DNA from: Aromatoleum sp.
GTDB taxonomy: Bacteria > Pseudomonadota > Gammaproteobacteria > Burkholderiales > Casimicrobiaceae
DNA length: 10,391 bases
Direction: 5' to 3'
Assembly: GCA_010365205.1 (NCBI GenBank)
Contig: JAAFGU010000055.1
Location: 1 to 10,391, forward strand
Each line of letters opens with the position of its first letter. Within the stretch, counting starts at the first letter, position 1. Positions 1 to 9,398 of the stretch are shown here, one piece after another. Below the pieces are notes generated by a model. That model had not been told where the DNA came from and did no database searches. It saw only the letters and a list, made by a program, of their open reading frames with translations. Both the position numbers and the translations under genes were made by a program.

Positions 1-403
1 GTGCGCGCGCCAGCCGCGCCGGCAGCGCGGCACGGCCTTCCGCAGTGAGCCGGAGCCTCTGCGGCAGCGCGCGCACGAATGCGCCGGCGTCGGTGCCCAT
101 CGGTGGCGTCATTTGCGCGAGTACCATGCCGAGCGGTTCCTGGTAATAGCCGGCGACGAATTCCGCGAGTTCCATCAGGTCGGGCGCAAGCGCGGGCAGC
201 GAGCGCAGGACCTCGCCAATCGGTTGCAATTTCTCCCGCGGAACCGACGAGGTATCGACGACGTCGACAACGACGCCGCACAACGCGCGGCGGCCCAGTC
301 GCACGCGCACGATGGCGCCGCGCGTCGCTGCGAGGCCCGCCGGCATCCAGTAGTCGAAGGTCGCGTAAGCCGCGACGGGGAGCGCGATTCGCGCGATGGT
401 CAT
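1..403 (-). CDS. priA: Primosomal protein N' (PriA), N-terminal part, cut by the window edge
   Basis: Superfamily 2 DNA helicase that recognises stalled or collapsed replication forks and reloads the replicative helicase. Only about 134 N-terminal residues are present. They match the PriA 3'-DNA-binding domain: a start MTIARIALPV, then FDYWMPAG (residues 17–24), a basic strand with VRVRLGRRALCGVVV, and AEFVAGYYQEPLGMVLAQMTPP, equivalent to the family's 'ADYY..PLGEV' block. The helicase motifs and zinc-binding cysteines would lie beyond base 1. ATG at 403 is chosen because the protein then starts at the usual distance from the FDY motif. The Shine–Dalgarno is weak (GGGTG about 13 nt upstream), and a GTG at 439 is a possible but less likely earlier start. 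It follows hemE on the same strand after a 424-nt gap, so it probably has its own promoter. The family call is secure; the exact start is less so. Confidence 0.9.
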   Translation of the reverse strand, partial: MTIARIALPVAAYATFDYWMPAGLAATRGAIVRVRLGRRALCGVVVDVVDTSSVPREKLQPIGEVLRSLPALAPDLMELAEFVAGYYQEPLGMVLAQMTPPMGTDAGAFVRALPQRLRLTAEGRAALPARLARA

Positions 404-450
404 TCGTTCAGCCGCGCACCCAAATGCCCGGCAACGCACCGCGCCGACAG

Positions 451-456
451 ATTGTA
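451..456 (-). promoter_or_regulatory. Candidate priA -10 element (TACAAT)
   Basis: On the minus strand this reads TACAAT, one mismatch from TATAAT, and would place the transcription start about 40 nt upstream of the priA ATG. No good -35 hexamer is visible 16–18 bp further upstream, so this is a weak prediction. The DnaA-box pair at 541–561 would lie roughly 100 nt upstream of such a start. Confidence 0.25.
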
Positions 457-540
457 GTGTTCGAAATGCTGAGCAGCTGTGGGAGAAAACCAGCCCAAGT
501 CCTTGGTTTATATACGGCGCGCTGAACGACGCCGATGGGC

Positions 541-549
541 TGTGGATAA
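541..549 (-). promoter_or_regulatory. DnaA box (perfect TTATCCACA)
   Basis: The plus strand reads TGTGGATAA, so the minus strand carries TTATCCACA, the strongest DnaA box type (as in oriC R1/R4 of E. coli). A second, near-consensus box follows 12 bp away in the same orientation. It lies about 140 bp upstream of the priA start. Confidence 0.6.
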
Positions 550-552
550 GAT

Positions 553-561
553 TGTGCGTAA
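553..561 (-). promoter_or_regulatory. Near-consensus DnaA box (TTACGCACA)
   Basis: The minus strand reads TTACGCACA, one mismatch (position 4) from TTWTNCACA. Taken alone this would be unremarkable. The support is its 12-bp spacing and identical orientation relative to the perfect box at 541–549. Confidence 0.35.
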
Positions 562-567
562 GTGACC

Positions 568-604
568 GCTCGCGTTTGCGGGGCGGTCCGCAAGCCCTGC
601 GAGC
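568..604. repeat. Nested inverted repeat (two-part hairpin)
   Basis: The outer arms are GCTCGC (568–573) and GCGAGC (599–604). The inner arms are TTGCGG (576–581) and CCGCAA (588–593), around a 6-nt loop, joined by a 2/5-nt internal loop. Either strand could fold into a 12-bp interrupted hairpin. It lies 6 nt from the DnaA-like box at 553–561. It could help end hemE transcription, but no U-run follows it, so a classical intrinsic terminator is not supported. Confidence 0.45.
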
Positions 605-718
605 AAATGCCGCGCCAGCTCAAAGCAGAATTTTTTTCATATTGAATTCAGCGAGTTGCGAATCCGCTCACTCTGCGCCACGCCATCGTTGTCGTCGGCG
701 TGCGCCTCGACTTCGCCG

Positions 719-727
719 TGTGCATAA
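719..727 (-). promoter_or_regulatory. Consensus DnaA box (TTATGCACA)
   Basis: The minus strand reads TTATGCACA, which fits TTWTNCACA fully and has the same orientation as the boxes at 541–561. It stands alone, 158 bp from the next box, between the hemE stop and the AT-rich tract. Confidence 0.4.
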
Positions 728-827
728 GTGCAAGGGCGGAGCCCGCGATTTCGGCGTTTGTCAAGCCCCCGCAGGCCCAACACCAGCGCGCCTTCGCGCC
801 TGTTTTCCGAGTGAGACACCGCGCCGA

Positions 828-1898
828 TCACGCACTGGCGCGGGTTGCCCGCGATTCGCGGTGCACGGTCTCGATCAGCGCCGCGACATGATCGGGAGGG
901 GTCGCCGGGACGATGCCATGGCCGAGATTGAAAACGTGGCCGGGCGCCGGGCCCGCCGCGTGAACCACGGCCGTCGCTTCACGGACGACGGTATCCGGAT
1001 CCGTAAGCAACACCAGCGGGTCCAGATTGCCCTGCAGGGCGACCCGGTGACCGACGCGACGCCGGGCGTCGGCCAGGTCGACAGTCCAGTCGATGCCGAC
1101 GGCGGAGGCGCCGCAGGAGGCGATGTCGTCGAGCCACTGACCACCGCCTTTGGTAAACACGATCGTCGGCACCGGCTGGCCGTCCGGCCCCGGCTTGAGC
1201 GCCTGCAGAACCGCGCGCATCGACGACAGCGAGAATGTCCGGTACGCGGCAGCGGACAACAGGCCGCCCCAGGTGTCGAACAGCATCACGGCCTCGGCGC
1301 CGGCAGCGATCTGCTCGTTGAGATAGGCCGCGACCGCGCCGGCGTTCACATCGATCAGACGCCGGAGCAGATCCGGCCGGCCGTACGCCATCCGGCGAAC
1401 CGTCGCGAAATCGGCGCTGCCGCTGCCCTCGATCATGTAGCACGCCAGCGTGAACGGGCTGCCTGAAAACCCGATCAGCGGCAGCCGTCCGTTCAGCGCG
1501 CGCCTGATCTCGGCCACCGCGTCAAACACATACCGGAGCTTCGCCATGTCCGGAACCGTAAGCGCCCCGATCGCGGCTTCGTCCGCCGTCGTTCGCTGGA
1601 AACGCGGGCCTTCGCCGTCGGCGAAATAGAGCCCGAGACCCATCGCGTCGGGAACGGTCAGAATGTCGGAGAACAGGATTGCGGCGTCCAACGGGAAGCG
1701 CGCCAGCGGCTGAAGCGTCACCTCGGTCGCGAGCGACGGGGTCTTCGCCAACGCGAGAAAGCTGCCGGCCCTGGCACGGGTCGCGGTGTATTCGGGCAGG
1801 TAGCGGCCGGCCTGCCGCATCAGCCAGACCGGCGTATAGGGGGTCGGCTCGCGCCGCAGCGCTCGAAGAAACGTGTCGTTGGGGGGGGGAGATGTCAT
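828..1898 (-). CDS. hemE: Uroporphyrinogen decarboxylase
   Basis: Cytosolic, cofactor-free homodimer that removes the four acetate carboxyls of uroporphyrinogen III to give coproporphyrinogen III in haem synthesis. The protein has 356 residues, the normal bacterial length. The signature MRQAGRYLPEY spans residues 27–37; Arg28 and Arg32 correspond to the substrate-binding arginines. FSDIL (76–80) supplies the essential Asp78, CYMIEGSGS (153–161) the conserved Tyr154, and NLGHGI (324–329) the conserved His327, so all key residues are present. The start aligns well with E. coli HemE, whose N-terminus also begins a few residues before the 'ND..LRALLR' block. The Shine–Dalgarno is weak (AGG about 8 nt upstream), and translation may be helped by kdoO, which ends 61 nt upstream. 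Codons 4–6 form an uninterrupted run of nine C. Identification is secure. Confidence 0.97.
   Translation of the reverse strand: MTSPPPNDTFLRALRREPTPYTPVWLMRQAGRYLPEYTATRARAGSFLALAKTPSLATEVTLQPLARFPLDAAILFSDILTVPDAMGLGLYFADGEGPRFQRTTADEAAIGALTVPDMAKLRYVFDAVAEIRRALNGRLPLIGFSGSPFTLACYMIEGSGSADFATVRRMAYGRPDLLRRLIDVNAGAVAAYLNEQIAAGAEAVMLFDTWGGLLSAAAYRTFSLSSMRAVLQALKPGPDGQPVPTIVFTKGGGQWLDDIASCGASAVGIDWTVDLADARRRVGHRVALQGNLDPLVLLTDPDTVVREATAVVHAAGPAPGHVFNLGHGIVPATPPDHVAALIETVHRESRATRASA
1881..1889 (-). repeat. C9 homopolymer at the 5' end of hemE
   Basis: Nine consecutive C on the coding strand encode Pro4–Pro6 of HemE, just before the conserved core begins. Tracts of this length are prone to slippage in replication and to miscounting in sequencing. 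As given, the reading frame is intact. Confidence 0.85.
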
Positions 1899-1959
1899 GG
1901 CAGCCTGGGCGTGCGCCGCGTGCCGGACAAGGCCGACCGACCCGCGGCGGGAGGGGTGA

Positions 1960-2892
1960 TCAGTGCGCCGGTACCAGCGCGCGGCCGGTGAGGCGCTCGA
2001 GAATGGCCAGCGGCGAACGCGCGTGGTCGTACAGCGCAGCCACAGGAAGGTGGATTGTCTGCTCCATCATGTATTGGCCCGACACCGCGGCATGCATGAC
2101 CTGGTCGGAGAAGCACACCCACGTCGTGCCCGGCGCGAAACGGACGGTCGTCTGGGCGCTGTCACGCTGGTAGGCGAGATCCGCCTTGGCGCAATCGTGC
2201 AGGTTCAGCATCAGATGATCGTAGCCGCTGCGTCGCCCCTTTGTGACGTGCAGCGCCTGCAACAGCGCCGCCAAGCCAGGAACCGGCGGACGGATGCGCG
2301 GCAACAGCGTAGTCGCCATCGCCTCGAATGGCTCGCCGACGCGCCAGACGCGGTCCTCGGCAGGGTGCAAATTGGTAAATACGCGCAGGATACGCGCACC
2401 CTGGTTCGGTCGCGACGGAAACGCATCGACGTGTAAACGCGAATCGTCCTTGCGCCACGAGACGTCGCGGCCGGTTGCCGGTTGCGGGCGAAAGCTCGTT
2501 CGCGCCTGCGTCACGTACGGCGCGTAGCGTGGGCACAGCGTCGAAACCAGGGTCGCGGCGCGTTCGGCGAAACGCGCGACCAGCGCAGCCAATTGCTTCA
2601 GATCGGCTGGGTCGCCGCGCGCGCCCTTCAGCACGAGATCCCCTGATTCCCGCTCCGGCGTCACCGCCCCCGCCGCGACGGAGAACTTGCGTTTCTCGAC
2701 GCTGATGTTCTTGGCTCTCCCGTCGGACCATGCCGGTGACAGGAAGCGCTTTTCCAGCTTGCTCAACTCGAAGCTGACGTGCGGCAGCATCAGCACTCCG
2801 CCGTCCTCGATCGTGCGCACCGCGGTCTCCTGCGCCTCCGGCGTCAGCGCCGGGCGCCACCCCGTCAGGTCGAGCACGGCAATTGTGGTCAT
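1960..2892 (-). CDS. kdoO: Kdo hydroxylase (2-oxoglutarate/Fe(II) dioxygenase)
   Basis: Predicted to hydroxylate C3 of the outer Kdo residue of Kdo2-lipid A, giving Ko, at the cytosolic face of the inner membrane using O2, Fe(II) and 2-oxoglutarate. The 310-residue protein matches the Kdo hydroxylase family known from Burkholderia and Yersinia: RKDDSRLHVDAFPSRPNQ (148–164) includes the HxD iron-binding motif His154–Asp156, and SDQVMHAAVSGQYMMEQT (262–279) provides the distal His267 and the following conserved block; WRVGEPFEAMA (183–193) and SGYDHLMLNLHD (222–233) are further family-like stretches. No signal peptide or membrane segment is seen. The frame is open further upstream to 2973, but that would overlap gltD; ATG at 2892 lies 26 nt after the gltD stop and starts the folded part (MTTIAVLDL). 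The family is recognised from memory of its motifs. Substrate specificity is inferred. Confidence 0.8.
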   Translation of the reverse strand: MTTIAVLDLTGWRPALTPEAQETAVRTIEDGGVLMLPHVSFELSKLEKRFLSPAWSDGRAKNISVEKRKFSVAAGAVTPERESGDLVLKGARGDPADLKQLAALVARFAERAATLVSTLCPRYAPYVTQARTSFRPQPATGRDVSWRKDDSRLHVDAFPSRPNQGARILRVFTNLHPAEDRVWRVGEPFEAMATTLLPRIRPPVPGLAALLQALHVTKGRRSGYDHLMLNLHDCAKADLAYQRDSAQTTVRFAPGTTWVCFSDQVMHAAVSGQYMMEQTIHLPVAALYDHARSPLAILERLTGRALVPAH

Positions 2893-2918
2893 CGCGAAGC
2901 CGTGCCGTCGCGAGCAAG

Positions 2919-4355
2919 CTAGCGCGGGAGCTCGCTGCTGCCCATCAGGAACTCGTCGACGGCGCGCGCGCACTGGCGGCCCTCGCGAATCGCCCAGACA
3001 ACCAGCGATTGCCCGCGGCGCATGTCGCCCGCTGCGAACACCTTAGGCACCGACGTCCGATAGTCGTCCGTGTTCGCCTTGACGTTGCTGCGCGGATCAC
3101 GCTCGACGCCGAGTTGTTCGAGCAGGTCGTTCTGCACCGGGCCGACAAATCCCATCGCCAGCAGCACAAGATCGGCTTTGAGGTCGAATTCGGTTCCCGG
3201 CATCTCGACCATCTTCATCTGTCCGTTGGCGTCCTGCTGCCATTCGACGCGCGCCGCGACCAGCTTCTCGACCTTCCCGTGTCCGCCCTCGAAGCGCTTG
3301 GTGGCGACCGCCCAGTCACGCCGGCAGCCTTCTTCGTGCGACGACGACGTGCGCAGCTTGACCGGCCAGTACGGCCACACCATCGCCTTTTCCTCCTGCT
3401 CCGGCGGCTGCGGCAGCAGCTCGAACTGCGAGACCGATTTCGCGCCTTGGCGGTTCGACGTCCCGACGCAGTCGGAGCCCGTGTCACCGCCGCCGATTAC
3501 GACGACATGCTTGCCCGTCGCCATGATCTGACCGGGGACGGCATCACCCACCACCACGCGATTCTGCTGTGGCAAGAACTCCATCGCGAAATGGATGCCG
3601 CCCAGTTCGCGTCCGGGCACCGGAAGATCGCGCGACTGTTCGGCGCCGCCCGCCATCACGACGGCGTCGAATTCCGCGAGAAGCTGCTCCGCCGGAAGAT
3701 CCTTCCCGACCTCGATGCCGAGCCGGAAATCGACGCCCTCGCGCGACATCTGCGCCATTCGCCGGTCGATCAGATGCTTTTCCATCTTGAAGTCGGGAAT
3801 GCCGTATCGGAGCAGACCGCCGATCCGGTCGGCTTTCTCGAACAGGACTACGTCGTGACCGGCGCGCGCCAGCTGCTGGGCGCAGGCGAGTCCGGCCGGT
3901 CCCGATCCGATCACCGCGACGCGCTTGCCCGTCCTGGTCGCCGGCAGCAGCGGCACCACCCAGCCTTCTTCCCAGCCCTTGTCGATGATGAAATGCTCGA
4001 TCGACTTGATGCCGACCGGGTCGTCGTTGATGTTGAGCGTGCACGCGGCCTCGCACGGCGCCGGGCAGATCCTGCCCGTGAACTCCGGGAAGTTGTTCGT
4101 CGAGTGCAGCACGTCCAGCGCCGTCCGCCACTGCTGCCGGTAGACGAGATCATTCCAGTCCGGGATCACGTTGTTGACCGGGCAGCCGCTCTGGCAGAAC
4201 GGAATGCCGCAGTCCATGCAGCGCGCACCCTGCTTCGACGCCGCGTCATCCTTGAGCGCCAGCACGAACTCGCGATAGTTGCGGACGCGCTCCGCCGCCG
4301 GCAGCAACGCTTCCTGGATGCGCTGGAGTTCCATGAAGCCGGTGATCTTGCCCAT
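2919..4355 (-). CDS. gltD: Glutamate synthase (NADPH) small subunit
   Basis: Beta subunit of NADPH-GOGAT. It takes electrons from NADPH through FAD and passes them via iron–sulphur clusters to the FMN of GltB. The protein has 478 residues, the usual size. The N-terminal cysteines lie in CMDCGIPFCQSGCP (Cys46, 49, 54, 58) and CPAPCEAAC (Cys97, 101, 105) and serve the two low-potential [4Fe-4S] clusters. The FAD-binding Rossmann motif VIGSGPAG begins near residue 148, the NADPH-binding VIGGGDTG near 287, and the C-terminal FAD-contact block VFAAGDMRRGQS near 439. ATG at 4355 (MGKITGFME) is chosen over an in-frame ATG at 4415, which would add 20 arginine-rich residues lying inside gltB. The start lies 1 nt after the gltB stop (TGA-A-ATG) with AGAGG upstream, which suggests translational coupling and equal subunit output. 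Confidence 0.97.
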   Translation of the reverse strand: MGKITGFMELQRIQEALLPAAERVRNYREFVLALKDDAASKQGARCMDCGIPFCQSGCPVNNVIPDWNDLVYRQQWRTALDVLHSTNNFPEFTGRICPAPCEAACTLNINDDPVGIKSIEHFIIDKGWEEGWVVPLLPATRTGKRVAVIGSGPAGLACAQQLARAGHDVVLFEKADRIGGLLRYGIPDFKMEKHLIDRRMAQMSREGVDFRLGIEVGKDLPAEQLLAEFDAVVMAGGAEQSRDLPVPGRELGGIHFAMEFLPQQNRVVVGDAVPGQIMATGKHVVVIGGGDTGSDCVGTSNRQGAKSVSQFELLPQPPEQEEKAMVWPYWPVKLRTSSSHEEGCRRDWAVATKRFEGGHGKVEKLVAARVEWQQDANGQMKMVEMPGTEFDLKADLVLLAMGFVGPVQNDLLEQLGVERDPRSNVKANTDDYRTSVPKVFAAGDMRRGQSLVVWAIREGRQCARAVDEFLMGSSELPR

Positions 4356-4356
4356 T

Positions 4357-9075
<4,719 letters not shown>

Positions 9076-9080
9076 GATGC

Positions 9081-9085
9081 CCTCG
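9081..9085 (-). promoter_or_regulatory. gltB ribosome binding site (CGAGG)
   Basis: CGAGG on the minus strand ends 5 nt before the GTG at 9075. No ATG lies in frame between this point and the conserved catalytic cysteine, so this site decides the start of gltB. Confidence 0.6.
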
Positions 9086-9134
9086 CCGCTGAAAAAGTGA
9101 TCGTACCGGACGCGCGGAATGCGGCCAGCCTGTC

Positions 9135-9157
9135 GTTTCGCCAGTTTGTGGCGAAAC
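9135..9157. repeat. Perfect inverted repeat in the gltB leader (GTTTCGCC-N7-GGCGAAAC)
   Basis: Arms at 9135–9142 and 9150–9157 are fully complementary across a 7-nt centre. The repeat begins at the predicted gltB transcription start and lies about 60 nt before the start codon. It can act as a DNA operator at +1 or as a hairpin at the very 5' end of the mRNA. On the plus strand it is followed by CTTTT, which is too short a U-run for a confident terminator, and no plus-strand gene precedes it. Confidence 0.6.
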
Positions 9158-9163
9158 CTTTTA

Positions 9164-9192
9164 ATATTAGCCGCGATGCTGCAATGCGGCAA
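9164..9192 (-). promoter_or_regulatory. Predicted gltB promoter (-35 TTGCCG, 17 bp, -10 TAATAT)
   Basis: On the minus strand TTGCCG (9192–9187) and TAATAT (9169–9164) are separated by exactly 17 bp. The -10 lies in a short AT-rich island in otherwise GC-rich DNA. The predicted start is near 9157, leaving a leader of about 80 nt before the GTG. It probably drives gltB, gltD, kdoO and hemE together. Confidence 0.5.
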
Positions 9193-9217
9193 GGCGGGTC
9201 GCTGCCGTTGGCGCGGG

Positions 9218-9287
9218 TGGCGAAGCGCACCTGGCGCAACACCTCCCGCCAAACGGTCGCCTTTACCGGAGCAAAGCACTTGCGCCA
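9218..9287. promoter_or_regulatory. Repeated TGGCG-AA motif upstream of gltB (possible regulator sites)
   Basis: TGGCGAAGC (9218–9226) and TGGCGCAAC (9232–9240) are direct repeats exactly 14 bp apart. TTGCGCCA (9280–9287) is the perfect reverse complement of TGGCGCAA at 9232–9239. The same motif forms both arms of the leader repeat at 9135–9157. The sites lie about 60–130 bp upstream of the predicted gltB start, where activators or repressors often bind. No regulator can be named. Confidence 0.35.
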
Positions 9288-9332
9288 AGAGGCCTGTTAG
9301 GCTTTAATCTGAACAAAGTGGGCTAGACGCTT

Positions 9333-9348
9333 GTTGCAACGTTAAAAT
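9333..9348 (+). promoter_or_regulatory. Candidate promoter elements for the lipoprotein gene
   Basis: A perfect 8-bp palindrome GTTGCAAC (9333–9340) is followed by TAAAAT (9343–9348), one mismatch from the -10 consensus and about 50 nt upstream of the ATG at 9399. No -35 hexamer is evident at the right distance, so the promoter might need an activator or lie elsewhere in the 110-nt gap. Confidence 0.25.
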
Positions 9349-9398
9349 CGGCATCGGCTACCGACATTCTTTAGGACATCATCATCAGGACTTCCGCC

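Larger units (their letters stand above)
404..827. other. hemE–priA intergenic region without a convincing gene
   Basis: This 424-nt gap contains only short open frames with poor starts. What can be seen is two consensus DnaA boxes and one near-match, all in the same orientation, an AT-rich tract with a T7 run at 629–649 (3 G/C in 21 bases, unlike the GC-rich surroundings), and a nested inverted repeat at 568–604. I see no clear Rho-independent terminator for hemE: the inverted repeat has no following U-tract on the minus strand. Confidence 0.6.

Noticed and set aside
408..623. Minus-strand 71-codon open frame between hemE and priA
   Set aside because: TTG start without a Shine–Dalgarno, no motif, and it runs through the DnaA boxes and hairpin; likely chance.
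729..744. Sigma-54-like GG-N10-GC element on the minus strand (GGGCTC…TTGCA)
   Set aside because: Several mismatches to TGGCACG-N4-TTGCW, and such patterns are frequent by chance in GC-rich DNA. No enhancer site or gene start lies at a fitting distance.
759..764. Perfect TTGACA on the minus strand after hemE
   Set aside because: No -10-like hexamer occurs 15–19 bp downstream, so a promoter is not supported.
786..806. Short hairpin GCGCG-CCTT-CGCGC followed by TGTTTT
   Set aside because: The T-run is on the plus strand and would terminate plus-strand transcripts, but no plus-strand gene precedes it. The stem is only 5 bp.
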